A stretch of DNA of 32,844 nucleotides from Aphanothece hegewaldii CCALA 016 (lineage in GTDB: Bacteria > Cyanobacteriota > Cyanobacteriia > Cyanobacteriales > Microcystaceae). Position 1 is the first letter of the stretch. Each line of letters begins with the position of its first letter. The notes beneath the pieces were generated by a model, which was given only the letters and a program-made list of their open reading frames with translations, was not told the origin of the DNA and did no database searches. The DNA is taken from the NCBI RefSeq assembly GCF_003007785.1, contig NZ_PXOH01000044.1, forward strand, positions 1-32,844, given 5' to 3'. The translations under genes and the position numbers were made by a program. Positions 8,369 to 18,307 of the stretch are shown piece after piece.

Positions 8369-9541
8369 ATGAAAAAGGTTTCTAACTGGCTAGTTACTAT
8401 TCTTAAATCAATGCCAGGGGGTTTAACAATCCTGGATAGCTATATCCTATCCCAATTAATCCCTACCTTTTTATTTGGCGTAGGACTGTTATCAACTTTG
8501 GGAGTAGCTATTGGTAATCTTTCAGATTTAGCTAATAAAGTTGCTGATTCTAATTTACCGCTTTTGGCCGCTCTACAAATTTTATTATTAAAAGTTCCTG
8601 AATTTGTGGCTTATGCCTTGCCTATTTCTGTTCTTTTATCAACACTAATGACTTATGGAAGGTTGAGCAATGATAGTGAGATTATTGCTTTTCGCAGTTG
8701 TGGAACGAGTTTACGTCGTCTGATTTTTCCTGCCTTTATTTTAAGCTTAATGGTGACTATCATTACTTTTTTATGTACAGAATTAGTCGTACCTTCTGCC
8801 AATTATCAAGCCACATCAATTTTAATTACGTCCATTAAAGAAGAACACGAATATCGACAAACCAAAGATATTTTTTATCCCGACTATGAAAATATTATTT
8901 TACCTGATGGTCAAACCATCCGAACCTTAAGAAGTTTATTTTATGCCGAACAATTTAACGGAAAAGAAATGAAATATTTAACGATTATAAAATGGATCGG
9001 ACAACGTTTAGATCAAATCGTCATTTCAGATTCGGCATCTTGGAATTCATTAAAAAATACTTGGGATTTCTTTGATGGAACGATTTATCAAATTGCCCCA
9101 GATGCGTCTTATAGTGAAGCTTTTCCTTTTGAACATCAACAATTACAATTTCCTAAAGCGGTTTTTGATTTTGCAAGTCAAGGACGAAATCCTTATGAAA
9201 TGAATATTGTTCAAGCTAAAGAATATACAAAAATTTTACAATTGAGTGGCGATCAGAAAAAAGTTAGAATATTTGAAGTCAGAATACAACAAAAAATAGC
9301 TTTTCCGTTTGTCTGTATTGTTTTTGGTGTAATTGGGGCAGCTTTAGGAGCGAATTTTGGAAATATTAGTCGAGGAACTAGCTTCGGTTTAAGTGTGGGA
9401 ATTGTTTTCGCTTATTATGTATTTGGTTTTGTTACGGGTAGTATTGGTTTAATCGGGACAATTTCGCCCTTTTTAGCAGCTTGGCTACCGAATATTTTTG
9501 GTTTAATCCTAGCAGGTTTTTTAATCAGTGAAAGAAAATAA
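8369..9541 (+). CDS. LptF/LptG family permease
   Basis: Integral membrane protein of the LptF/LptG family, which forms the membrane part of the lipopolysaccharide-extracting ABC transporter LptB2FG. It has four to six predicted membrane segments: LIPTFLFGVGLLSTLGVAIG, then about PEFVAYALPISVLLSTLMTY, ending with FPFVCIVFGVIGAALG and FLAAWLPNIFGLILAGF. A periplasmic beta-jellyroll-like region lies between (about residues 150-280). I chose ATG 8369 (390 residues, AAGGAG at 8348-8353) over an upstream TTG at 8318. ATG 8411 is also possible. Cyanobacteria often carry one such protein apart from lptB, as here. Confidence 0.85.
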   Translation: MKKVSNWLVTILKSMPGGLTILDSYILSQLIPTFLFGVGLLSTLGVAIGNLSDLANKVADSNLPLLAALQILLLKVPEFVAYALPISVLLSTLMTYGRLSNDSEIIAFRSCGTSLRRLIFPAFILSLMVTIITFLCTELVVPSANYQATSILITSIKEEHEYRQTKDIFYPDYENIILPDGQTIRTLRSLFYAEQFNGKEMKYLTIIKWIGQRLDQIVISDSASWNSLKNTWDFFDGTIYQIAPDASYSEAFPFEHQQLQFPKAVFDFASQGRNPYEMNIVQAKEYTKILQLSGDQKKVRIFEVRIQQKIAFPFVCIVFGVIGAALGANFGNISRGTSFGLSVGIVFAYYVFGFVTGSIGLIGTISPFLAAWLPNIFGLILAGFLISERK

Positions 9542-9543
9542 AT

Positions 9544-9570
9544 AGAGACGCAAGACAACACGTCTCTTTC
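9544..9570. terminator. Hairpin between convergent genes (bidirectional terminator)
   Basis: AGAGACG (9544-9550) pairs with CGTCTCT (9561-9567) around a 10-base loop, followed by TTTC. It lies 3 bases after the permease stop and 15 bases from the 3' end of the convergent acetolactate synthase gene, so it could end both transcripts. Confidence 0.55.
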
Positions 9571-9581
9571 ATCAACTAAAT

Positions 9582-11234
9582 TTACTGCCAAACTTGGCAA
9601 CTTAAGTCACCTGATTTTTGAGAGAGTTTCAGATTTTCGGCGTAATCAACGGGACAATCAATTACACTGGGGACATCTTGCTTAAATGCTTCTTCTAGGG
9701 TCGGAATTAAATCAGCCGCAGATTCAACGCGATAGCCCTTTAGACCCATGCTTTCAGCAAATTTGACAAAATCGGGGTTGCCAAATTTAATGAAGGAAGA
9801 ATGACCAAATTGATTCATTTGTTTCCATTCAATCAACCCATAACCATTGTCGTTAAAGATAAGGGTGACAAAAGGTGTACCGACGCGCAAAGCAGTTTCT
9901 AATTCTTGGCAGTTCATCATAAAACCACCATCCCCAGTCACCGCGACAACACGCTTATTGGGGTGTACCAGTTTAGCCGCGATCGCACCAGGAATCGCAA
10001 TTCCCATCGCCGCAAAACCATTAGAAATCAAACAAGTATTAGGAGTATCACAATGATAATGACGCGCCATCCACATTTTATGTGCGCCAACATCAGCAAT
10101 AACGATATCTTCTGGCCCCATCACTTGCCGTAGATCATAAATCAATTTTTGCGGTTTAATCGGAAAACCCTGATCATTAGAATAAAACTCATAATCATCA
10201 ACAATTTCACTGCGTAATGCTGCTGTGACTGGCGTTGCTTTATTTTGACGATCGGCCCGTTTTAGAATATCTAATAGTGAATCTGTAATATCTCCAATCA
10301 CTTCTACCAAAGGAATATAACTACTGTCAATTTCAGCATTTTTCATCCCGATGTGAATAATCGGAATATTCCCTTGAGGATTCCATTTTTTTGGTGAATA
10401 TTCAATCAAATCATACCCAACCGCAATTACTAAATCACTGCGATCAAAAGCACAACTAATTAAATCACGCTGTTGTAGTCCCACACTCCATAACGCTAAA
10501 GGATGAGTATAAGGAATAGTACCTTTACCCATAAAAGTATTAGCCACTGGAATATTAAGCGCCGTCGCAAACTCGGTTAGAGCTTCACTTGCACCAGCCC
10601 GGATCGTGCCATTTCCGACTAAAATAAGCGGATTTTTGGCTTTAGAAATCGCGTTAGCAGCAGCACTTAGACTGCGATAGGATGCGTAGGTTTTTTCTTG
10701 ACTATCGATCGATAATGGTCGTCCTAGTGCTGGCATTGCGGCGATATTTTCGGGTAAGTCGATATGTACAGCCCCCGGTTTTTCGCTTTGGGCGGTTTTA
10801 AAGGCTTTACGAACGACTTCTGGCGTAATACTCGGACGCACAATCTGTTTATTCCATTTCGTCACTGGAGCAAACATCGCCACCAAATCGAGATACTGAT
10901 GTGATTCGATGTGCATTCGATCGGTTCCAACTTGTCCAGTAATCGCTACAAGTGGCGCACCATCTAAGTTAGCGTCTGCAACACCCGTCATTAAATTGGT
11001 TGCTCCAGGACCCAAAGTCGAAAGACAAACCCCCGCTTTTCCAGTCAACCGTCCATAAACATCGGCCATAAAAGCCGCCCCTTGTTCGTGACGAGTTGTA
11101 ATAAACTGGATTGAAGAATTTCTTAGCGCTTCTAAAATGTGTAAGTTTTCTTCCCCAGGTAGTCCAAAGATGTATTCAACACCCTCATTTTCTAAGCACT
11201 GAACTAGGAGTTCGGCTGTGTTTAGTTCCCCCAT
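9582..11234 (-). CDS. Acetolactate synthase, catabolic (AlsS-like) type
   Basis: ThDP-dependent enzyme joining two pyruvates into 2-acetolactate with loss of CO2; 550 residues. The catalytic Glu is E50 in TTRHEQGAAFMADVYGR. The ThDP-Mg2+ motif begins VTGDGGFMMNCQELETA and ends NDNGYGLIEWKQ. The middle domain reads VIAVGYDLIEYSPKKWN, which closely resembles Bacillus AlsS and is unlike the FAD-dependent biosynthetic IlvB. It could supply acetolactate for branched-chain amino acids or for an acetoin branch; no acetolactate decarboxylase is in view. It could also have been annotated ilvB. The 5' leader holds competing hairpins (11291-11338). Confidence 0.88.
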   Translation of the reverse strand: MGELNTAELLVQCLENEGVEYIFGLPGEENLHILEALRNSSIQFITTRHEQGAAFMADVYGRLTGKAGVCLSTLGPGATNLMTGVADANLDGAPLVAITGQVGTDRMHIESHQYLDLVAMFAPVTKWNKQIVRPSITPEVVRKAFKTAQSEKPGAVHIDLPENIAAMPALGRPLSIDSQEKTYASYRSLSAAANAISKAKNPLILVGNGTIRAGASEALTEFATALNIPVANTFMGKGTIPYTHPLALWSVGLQQRDLISCAFDRSDLVIAVGYDLIEYSPKKWNPQGNIPIIHIGMKNAEIDSSYIPLVEVIGDITDSLLDILKRADRQNKATPVTAALRSEIVDDYEFYSNDQGFPIKPQKLIYDLRQVMGPEDIVIADVGAHKMWMARHYHCDTPNTCLISNGFAAMGIAIPGAIAAKLVHPNKRVVAVTGDGGFMMNCQELETALRVGTPFVTLIFNDNGYGLIEWKQMNQFGHSSFIKFGNPDFVKFAESMGLKGYRVESAADLIPTLEEAFKQDVPSVIDCPVDYAENLKLSQKSGDLSCQVWQ

Positions 11235-11290
11235 GATTTATACTCCAGGCTTTATTCACCGTTGCTCAATTTCCTTATCTAATAGCGTAT

Positions 11291-11338
11291 CCCGACAGAA
11301 AAGTCGGTCTGACAACTAATCCGTCGGGTTATTGATCG
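11291..11338 (-). promoter_or_regulatory. Alternative hairpins in the acetolactate synthase 5' leader
   Basis: On the minus strand the order is CCCGAC, then CCGAC, then GTCGGG. The last arm can pair either with the near CCGAC (loop TTTTCT) or with the far CCCGAC, and the two structures exclude each other. The structure ends 57 bases before the start codon. This could be an attenuator or an mRNA stability element, or chance. Confidence 0.3.
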
Positions 11339-11605
11339 TGGATGAATTTTCCAAAGTTCCCTAAATATTTGACAAAATCTATCTATTTCTATTCTGACCT
11401 AATAAAGTCATTTTGAGTAGGAGCAAATTGATTTATTTTTTAATATTTTTTTTGATTGGGATCTAGATTAATACTTAGAACGTTTGATCTTGATAATAAA
11501 TTATTTCTCTTTTCTTATGCAGTAATCGCAAAAAAATCATCAGTTTTTTACATATTGGTATGTATTAAATACAGGGTTTGGCGACCAAGCCCCTACAATT
11601 TATTT

Positions 11606-11633
11606 GTAAAGACGCGATATATCGCTTCTCTAC
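11606..11633. repeat. Imperfect 28-bp palindrome
   Basis: GTAAAGACGCGATA is followed by its near reverse complement TATCGCTTCTCTAC, with 12 of 14 pairs matching. It resembles the dispersed palindromes (GTAGAGACG-type) found between genes in many cyanobacteria. Only one copy is in this window, so the repeat status rests on general knowledge. Confidence 0.5.
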
Positions 11634-11698
11634 GATTTCTCTGGATGTAATATTAACAATATTTTTACCTATTTTTTCTTTGAATGTATAGACAAAAT

Positions 11699-11719
11699 GT
11701 AGGGTTTTGTTGACCCTAC
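11699..11719 (-). terminator. Terminator-like hairpin downstream of aspS
   Basis: GTAGGGT (11699-11705) pairs with ACCCTAC (11713-11719) around a 7-base loop. On the minus strand it follows the aspS stop by about 18 bases and is followed by ATTTTGT, a weak U-rich tract. Confidence 0.45.
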
Positions 11720-11737
11720 CCTCATCTAATTTTCAGA

Positions 11738-13525
11738 CTATGATTTTGGTTTATAAGTCGATGCAACATTTAATTCTTTTAGCTGTTTTGTATCAACTGA
11801 AGAAGGAGCATCTGTTAATAAACAACGCGCTTGTTGTGTTTTTGGAAAAGCAATAACATCTCGAATAGATTCTTCTTTTGCTAACAGCATCACCAAGCGA
11901 TCTAAACCATAAGCAATACCACCATGTGGCGGTGTTCCATATTCAAAAGCTTCTAAAAGAAAACCAAATTTACTATCAGCTTCTTCGGGAGTTAATCCAA
12001 TCGTAGCAAATACTTTTTCTTGAATTTCTCTTTGGTAAATTCGGAGACTTCCTCCGCCAATTTCTAAACCATTAAACACCATATCATAAGCTAAAGCTCT
12101 AGCATTCGCTAAATCATTAATATCTTCTGGGTTTGGTGCAGTAAAAGGATGATGTAAAGCTTCTAAACGCTTTTCTTCTGGGTTCCATTCAAACATCGGA
12201 AAGTCAGTAATCCAAAGTAGATTAATCTTCTCTGAATCAATCAAACCCATCAGTTCACCAATGACTAGACGTAAGCGACATAGAGATTTATTCACCGTAT
12301 CTTGATCGCCCGCACCAAAAAGTAATAAATGTCCTGGTTTTGCCCCTGTACGGTTGAGGATTTCCTGTTTTTGCTCCGATGTTAAATTATCTTTAATTGC
12401 ACCAATTGTATCTAATTCATAATTTTCTCTAACACGAATATAAGCGATTCCTTTTGCACCGGCGGCTGTAGCTTCATTAAATAAATCTCCACCTGGTTTA
12501 ATCCGTACATTAGAAATCGCATCATTGCCATTAGTAATCGGTAAAATTTTCACTTTACCGCCATTTTTGACCGTTTCCGAAAATACTTTAAATCCCGAAT
12601 CTTTGACCACATCAGAAACATCGACTAATTCTAAACCAAAACGAGTATCGGGCCGATCGCATCCATATTTCATCATCGAATCTGCATAGGTTAAACGAGG
12701 AAATGGACGAGGTAAATCAATATTCTTAACCGTTTTAAAAATATGACAGACTAAAGACTCATTTAGATTTAAAATTTCATCCAAAGACATGAAACTCATT
12801 TCCATATCGAGTTGAGTAAATTCGGGTTGACGATCGGCCCGTAAATCCTCATCCCGAAAACACCGCGCAATCTGATAATATCGATCCATACCCGATACCA
12901 TCAAAAGTTGTTTGAATAACTGGGGTGACTGGGGTAGCGCGTACCATTCACCGGGGTTAACACGAGAAGGAACTAAATAATCTCTCGCACCTTCGGGGGT
13001 AGAACGAGTTAAAATCGGGGTTTCTACTTCAATAAAATTTTCTTCGTCTTCCAGAAAACGACGCATCGCTTTAACAACTTGATGACGTAATTGCAGATTT
13101 TGACTCATACTTTCTCGTCTAAGATCCAAGTAGCGATATTTGAGACGAACATCTTCTCTAACTAATTCTGCATCTGCGCTAGAGACGACAAAAGGTAACT
13201 GTTTATGTACCGCGTTGAGGAGTTCGATCTGTTCTGCATAGACTTCGATCTCTCCTGTTGTTATTTTTGGGTTGAGAGACTCATCAGGACGTTGACTAAC
13301 TTTTCCCGTCACTTTGATCACATATTCATTTCTGATGCTTTCTGCTACGGTGTAAGAATCGGGGGTTCGTTGTGGATCACTGACAATTTGTATAGTTCCA
13401 GTGCGATCGCGTAAGTCAATAAAGATCACTCCTCCATGATCCCTTTGTCGATCAACCCAACCAAATAAGGTTACAGTTTCTTTAGTATGAATTCCTCTCA
13501 GTTCGCCACAATAATGAGTTCGCAT
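11738..13525 (-). CDS. aspS: Aspartyl-tRNA synthetase
   Basis: Class IIb synthetase charging tRNA-Asp, and possibly tRNA-Asn if non-discriminating. An N-terminal OB-fold anticodon domain (GWVDRQRDHGGVIFIDLRDR) leads to the catalytic core with class II motif 2 (FRDEDLRADRQPEFTQLD) and motif 3 (GIAYGLDRLVML). A bacterial-type GAD insertion domain lies between them. I chose ATG 13525, giving 595 residues and the family start MRTHYCGEL. The open frame extends 41 codons further upstream to 13648, but that extension matches nothing in the family. The 273 bases to the divergent GGDEF/EAL gene must hold both promoters. Confidence 0.95.
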   Translation of the reverse strand: MRTHYCGELRGIHTKETVTLFGWVDRQRDHGGVIFIDLRDRTGTIQIVSDPQRTPDSYTVAESIRNEYVIKVTGKVSQRPDESLNPKITTGEIEVYAEQIELLNAVHKQLPFVVSSADAELVREDVRLKYRYLDLRRESMSQNLQLRHQVVKAMRRFLEDEENFIEVETPILTRSTPEGARDYLVPSRVNPGEWYALPQSPQLFKQLLMVSGMDRYYQIARCFRDEDLRADRQPEFTQLDMEMSFMSLDEILNLNESLVCHIFKTVKNIDLPRPFPRLTYADSMMKYGCDRPDTRFGLELVDVSDVVKDSGFKVFSETVKNGGKVKILPITNGNDAISNVRIKPGGDLFNEATAAGAKGIAYIRVRENYELDTIGAIKDNLTSEQKQEILNRTGAKPGHLLLFGAGDQDTVNKSLCRLRLVIGELMGLIDSEKINLLWITDFPMFEWNPEEKRLEALHHPFTAPNPEDINDLANARALAYDMVFNGLEIGGGSLRIYQREIQEKVFATIGLTPEEADSKFGFLLEAFEYGTPPHGGIAYGLDRLVMLLAKEESIRDVIAFPKTQQARCLLTDAPSSVDTKQLKELNVASTYKPKS

Positions 13526-13798
13526 GATTCTAAATCGATAAACTTTGCTTATAATACAATCCGTAGTATTTCTAGAATAACCAGATTTTGACGCACTGCC
13601 CATAAGAATAGCATTTTGGCGACTCTGTTCGATCTCTTTCCTGTTCATTCCCCAAAAATGGAGTTTTGTTCCATAATATTTAATAAAAATTGAATTGTTT
13701 TGCCATAAAGTTAGGTAATATTGAGAGGATAACTGTTCCTTTGCTTGCGAGCAATGCCCTTAATTCAACTCAGTCTGCTTGGATTTTAGCTTTACTCA

Positions 13799-16700
13799 AT
13801 GGGGAAAATCAATCAAATCAAACTCATTTGGTTCTTTTGTCTAATTCTTACTTCAATGTTATCAATCATTGAACAACCATCCCTAAAGGTTTTGAGTCAA
13901 TCTATAGGTAATTTTTCCAATCAGATTCAATCCCGAAAACCTCTTGATTTTACGACAAAAACCTTAAAAATAGAGCCACAACAGCAACAAATTGATGAAC
14001 AGCAACGCTATTCATTGATTTTGGGTGGTGTTTTAGGTCTCGTTGTAACGATTGCTATTGGTTGTCGATTAATCTCGAACCGTTCTTATCGTCATCTACA
14101 ACAAATTGAAAAAAAACTACGGGAAAGTGAAGCTCGTTATCGTGCAATTATTGAAGATCAAACAGAGTTAGTTTGTCGTTTTTTACCAAATGGAACCTTA
14201 ACCTTTGTTAATGATGCTTACTGTCGATATTTCCAAAAAGAACCATCAGAATTAATTAATCATACTTTTTTCCCGCTTATTCCAGAAGAAGATCAAGAAA
14301 AAGTCGCGCAAAATATTGCATCAATTTGTTTAGAACAGCCCATCGTAACCCATGAACATCGAGTTATTTTAAATAAGGAAATTCGTTGGCATCAATGGAC
14401 AAACAGAGGAATTTTTAATACAGAAAATCAAATTATTGAATATCAGGCAGTTGGACGGGATATTACTAAATTGCTCGCAGCAGAAGCCGAAATACGCGCC
14501 TTTAATCTAGAACTTGAACAAAGAGTTCAACAGAGAACTCAAGAAATTGAAGAAAATCTGAAAAAAATTCAACTTCAAGAAACTGCTTTAAAAGAAAGTG
14601 AATCTCGATATCGGCGTTTAGTTGAAGCTTCACCAGCAATTATTTATGAATTTTCCAATCAACGAGGCGGGATTTATTATTCGGCTCATGTCGTTGAAGT
14701 ATTAGGATATCCTCTAAGTTATTTGTATGAAAATCCTTGGTTATGGAATAATTCAATACATCCAGAAGATCAAGCACGAATTACACCAATAGTAAGAGAG
14801 ATTTATCAAGGAAAAGATTTTGAGGTGGAATACCGAGTCCAAGATGCAACAGGAAAATGGCACTGGTTTTATGATCGCTCTATGGGTCGAAGAATAGGCG
14901 AAAATGAAATTATCATCGAAGGATTAGCTATCGATATCACCGATTATAAAGAAGCCCAAATCGCTTTAGAAAAAGCCCATCAACAATTAACTTTTCACTT
15001 CGAGAACACGCCACTCGCAGTGATTGAATGGGATAATAACTGTAAAGTAAAATATTGGTCGCCTCAAGCAGAAAAGATCTTTGGTTGGCAAGCAGAAGAA
15101 CTTATTGGTTTACATTGGGAAGAATGGAAGTTTGTTTATGAAGCGGATTTGCAAAGCGTACTTGAAATCGCATTTGATTTAATGATTAATAAAAAACAGC
15201 GTAGTTTTCATTGTAACCGTAACTATACTAAAGACGGTAAAGTTTTAGATTGTGAATGGTATAACTCAATTTTATTAGACGCAGAAGGCCAACTTGTTTC
15301 GATTTTTTCTCTCATTTTAGATGTAAGCGCTCGCAAAAAAACTGAAGCTATTATTGAACAACAAAAAGAACTCTTACAAAGTATTGTTGATCATATTCCC
15401 ATTATGATTAACTATTTTACTCCTAATCATAACTTTCGCTGGGTCAATCAAGCTTGGAAAAATACCCTTGGATGGACGCTAGAAGAAGCCAGAAATCTAG
15501 ACATAATATCACTTTGCTATCCTAATCCAGAAGATTATCAAGCAACAACAGAATTTATTGAAAAAGCTGAGGGAATATGGCAAGATTTCCACATGACGAT
15601 CCGAGATGGCAGTACAATTGATACGACTTGGGCGAATGTTCGTTTATCCGATGGTTCTCGCGTTGGTATTGGTCAAGATATCACAGAACGAAAACGCATG
15701 GAAGCAGCCTTAAAAGAATCAGAAGCTAAATACCGTCTTCTGTTTGAGGCTAATCCGAATCCATTATGGGTTTTTGATCTAGAAACCCTCAAATTTTTAG
15801 AAGTCAATGAAGCAGCAATTCGTCATTATGGCTACTCTCATGAAGAATTTTTGAAGATGACGATCGAAGATATTCGACCATCAGATGATGTTCTTAAATT
15901 GCATCAAAGTATTCAAGAAATTAAACCCAACTCAAATAATCATTATAATTACGGTTTGTGGAAACACATCAAACGCAATAAGGAAATCATTATTGTTGAA
16001 ATTGTAGCGACTGTAATTACCTTTGAAGGCCGAGAAGCTATAATGACTATGGCTAAAGATGTCACAGCACGAATTGAAGCCGAAAAAGCTTTAGCCCAAA
16101 GTGAAGAAAGGTTTCGACGCTCCATTACAGATGCTCCATTACCGATTATTATTCATGCAGAAGATGGCGAAGTCATTCAAATCAATCAAACTTGGACAGA
16201 ATTAAGCGGTTACACTCATGCAGAGATCCCCACTATAGCCGATTGGACGGAAAAAGCTTACGGTGAACGAAAAGAAATGGCGCGAACCGTGATCGATCAA
16301 CTTTATGCAATTGATTGTCGCATTGAAGAAGGAGAGTTTTTAATTAAAGATGCAGCAGGTAAAGAACGTATCTGGAATTTTAGTTCAGCACCACTCGGAA
16401 CTCTTCCCGATGGACGTAGACAAGTAATATCGATGGCAATTGATATTACCGCACGAAAAGAAGCAGAAGAAAGATTACGTCATGATGCTCTACACGATTC
16501 TGTCACAGGTTTACCCAATCGAGTTTTATTGATGGAACACGTCGAACAATGTTTACAACGCGCTTGTGAGGAGCCAAATTATTTGTTTGCGGTTCTTTTT
16601 GTTGATTTGGATCGGTTTAAGATTGTTAATGATAGTTTAGGGCATTTGGTGGGAGATCAATTATTAGTTGCGATCGCCTACAAGTTAAAAGATTGCATCC

Positions 16701-17782
16701 GTAACAGCGATGTTATAGCTCGACTCGGTGGAGATGAGTTTATTATTCTTTTGGAGCAACTTCGAGAAACTGAAGAAGCAGTAATTGTCGCCCAACGGAT
16801 TTGTCGAACTCTCGAATCTCCTTTTACTGTAAACGGACAAGAAATTTTTGTTACGGCGAGTATTGGTATTACATTTAATTCATCAGCTAATCTGGAAGCG
16901 ATCGATTTGCTCAGAAATGCCGATTTAGCTATGTATCGAGCTAAAGAAAGTGGTAAAGCTCGTTATGCGATTTTTGCTCCAGAAATGCACGTCAGAATTA
17001 GTCGTCAATTAGAATTAGAAACAAGTTTAAGGGTTGCTCTAGATCGTCAAGAATTTTTAGTTTATTATCAGCCAATTATGTGTCTTCAAAATTTAACCTT
17101 AATTGGTTTTGAAGCGTTAGTCCGTTGGCAACATCCCGAACAAGGTTTGATTTCCCCTGGTGAATTTATCCCAATTGCCGAAGAAACCGGGTTAATTGTT
17201 CCTTTAGGTGAATGGGTTTTATTTGAATCTTGTCGTCAACTTAAAGAATGGCAAAATGAATTTCCAAAAATTAATTCTCTGCAAATTAGTGTTAATGTTT
17301 CTTCTCGACAACTTCAACAAATAGATCTACTTCAAACTATTGATAGTATCCTTGAGCGAACAAACTTAAGCGGTAGTTGTCTTAAACTCGAAATTACCGA
17401 AAGTCTTTTGATGGAAAATCCCGAAACCGCAATTCATACTTTACTAAAACTTAGAGAAAGACAGATTTCAATTAGTATTGATGATTTTGGGACGGGATAT
17501 TCTTCTCTTAGTTACCTCCATCGCTTACCCGTTAATACACTCAAAATCGATCGCTCTTTTGTTAGTCGCATGAATGAAATTAGCGAAAATTTAGAAATTG
17601 TTGAAGCAATTATTAATCTAGCACACCATTTAGGCGTTGAAGTTACCGCAGAAGGAGTAGAAACACAAGAAAATTTTACAAAACTTAAAGAATTAGGTTG
17701 TGAGTCTGGACAAGGTTACTTTTTTTCTCCCCCAATGAATGCTCAATACATCAAACGCTTTTTACAAGATCGAGCGATCTAA
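13799..17782 (+). CDS. Six-PAS diguanylate cyclase/phosphodiesterase (GGDEF-EAL)
   Basis: Large c-di-GMP enzyme of 1327 residues. The N-terminus has a first hydrophobic segment (about 8-24) and a second membrane helix (about 72-91, LILGGVLGLVVTIAIGC), so a short periplasmic loop of about 50 residues is likely. Six PAS domains follow (about 110-235, 262-385, 390-515, 518-640, 642-763, 766-890), with a coiled coil between the first two. The GGDEF motif is intact at 977-981, with an RxxD inhibitory site at 968-971. The EAL domain has E1105 and the pair D1228/D1229 in DDFGTGYSSLSYL. Both halves therefore look active, and PAS signals may set the balance. The neighbours give no clue to the signal. 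Confidence 0.92.
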   Translation: MGKINQIKLIWFFCLILTSMLSIIEQPSLKVLSQSIGNFSNQIQSRKPLDFTTKTLKIEPQQQQIDEQQRYSLILGGVLGLVVTIAIGCRLISNRSYRHLQQIEKKLRESEARYRAIIEDQTELVCRFLPNGTLTFVNDAYCRYFQKEPSELINHTFFPLIPEEDQEKVAQNIASICLEQPIVTHEHRVILNKEIRWHQWTNRGIFNTENQIIEYQAVGRDITKLLAAEAEIRAFNLELEQRVQQRTQEIEENLKKIQLQETALKESESRYRRLVEASPAIIYEFSNQRGGIYYSAHVVEVLGYPLSYLYENPWLWNNSIHPEDQARITPIVREIYQGKDFEVEYRVQDATGKWHWFYDRSMGRRIGENEIIIEGLAIDITDYKEAQIALEKAHQQLTFHFENTPLAVIEWDNNCKVKYWSPQAEKIFGWQAEELIGLHWEEWKFVYEADLQSVLEIAFDLMINKKQRSFHCNRNYTKDGKVLDCEWYNSILLDAEGQLVSIFSLILDVSARKKTEAIIEQQKELLQSIVDHIPIMINYFTPNHNFRWVNQAWKNTLGWTLEEARNLDIISLCYPNPEDYQATTEFIEKAEGIWQDFHMTIRDGSTIDTTWANVRLSDGSRVGIGQDITERKRMEAALKESEAKYRLLFEANPNPLWVFDLETLKFLEVNEAAIRHYGYSHEEFLKMTIEDIRPSDDVLKLHQSIQEIKPNSNNHYNYGLWKHIKRNKEIIIVEIVATVITFEGREAIMTMAKDVTARIEAEKALAQSEERFRRSITDAPLPIIIHAEDGEVIQINQTWTELSGYTHAEIPTIADWTEKAYGERKEMARTVIDQLYAIDCRIEEGEFLIKDAAGKERIWNFSSAPLGTLPDGRRQVISMAIDITARKEAEERLRHDALHDSVTGLPNRVLLMEHVEQCLQRACEEPNYLFAVLFVDLDRFKIVNDSLGHLVGDQLLVAIAYKLKDCIRNSDVIARLGGDEFIILLEQLRETEEAVIVAQRICRTLESPFTVNGQEIFVTASIGITFNSSANLEAIDLLRNADLAMYRAKESGKARYAIFAPEMHVRISRQLELETSLRVALDRQEFLVYYQPIMCLQNLTLIGFEALVRWQHPEQGLISPGEFIPIAEETGLIVPLGEWVLFESCRQLKEWQNEFPKINSLQISVNVSSRQLQQIDLLQTIDSILERTNLSGSCLKLEITESLLMENPETAIHTLLKLRERQISISIDDFGTGYSSLSYLHRLPVNTLKIDRSFVSRMNEISENLEIVEAIINLAHHLGVEVTAEGVETQENFTKLKELGCESGQGYFFSPPMNAQYIKRFLQDRAI

Positions 17783-18307
17783 ATAATTCTTAAGATTTAG
17801 CTGGATGAATTAAACTTGTCTTGAACTTCTTAATTATTCTTCACATTAAACCAGAGTAATTTACTATATTGGTCTAGCAGGGCGTTTCAGGAAAAGTCTA
17901 ATACAGCCAAATGATGTTTAAAACGCATCAATTAGCATCATTTAAGCTAGATTTTTCTAATAATAAATATAAGCTTTAGGAAAAAATGATAAGCTAAAAA
18001 GTGCTAAATAATAGAAGATCTCCGAATAATTTTGGATAAAAGTCGTTTAACTCTTTCTCTGACTTAATATTTACAATTTATTCAATATAATGTCTTTTTG
18101 TATAAATATTAAAGCGGGAATTAAGTTAATTAATATTGCTGAATCTTGAGTTAGATTGACAAGAGAAAGAAAAATCGTTATAAAAGTTTCAATAAAAGTT
18201 AAAATTTCCTAACAAATCCCTAACCATTTTTGCATCTATATAGACAAGATAGCGTTATATAGATAGTTCAAGAGTATTAAAAAACGCTAAACAAGAGATT
18301 TGTAACA
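17783..18307 (+). promoter_or_regulatory. Long upstream region of the HetC-like exporter gene
   Basis: 525 bases of AT-rich sequence. The best promoter is TTGACA (18156-18161), 17 bases, TATAAA (18179-18184), close to the sigma-70 consensus. It would give a 5' leader of about 115 bases. I searched for the NtcA site GTA-N8-TAC and found none. The palindrome TGCCANTTTGGCAA seen elsewhere in the locus is also absent here. No small protein is supported. Confidence 0.55.

Larger units (their letters stand above)
11235..11737. other. Intergenic region between acetolactate synthase and aspS
   Basis: These 503 bases hold the leader hairpins of the acetolactate synthase gene, an imperfect palindromic repeat at 11606-11633 and a terminator-like hairpin after aspS at 11699-11719. 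I see no protein gene: the open frame at 11456-11650 has no ribosome site or family signature and runs across the palindrome. Confidence 0.55.

Noticed and set aside
9586..9599. TGCCAAACTTGGCA palindrome resembling the shared promoter site
   Set aside because: The spacer is different (arms of 6 with 2 between), it lies inside the acetolactate synthase 3' end, and no gene starts downstream on that strand at the right distance.
11456..11650. 64-codon open frame in the acetolactate synthase-aspS gap
   Set aside because: No ribosome site, crosses the dispersed palindrome, composition like non-coding DNA.
13205..13414. Open frame antisense to aspS
   Set aside because: Shadow of a highly conserved gene.
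17783..18307. NtcA-type site (GTA-N8-TAC) upstream of the HetC-like gene
   Set aside because: I looked for it because hetC of Anabaena is nitrogen-regulated, but no stretch fits the pattern.
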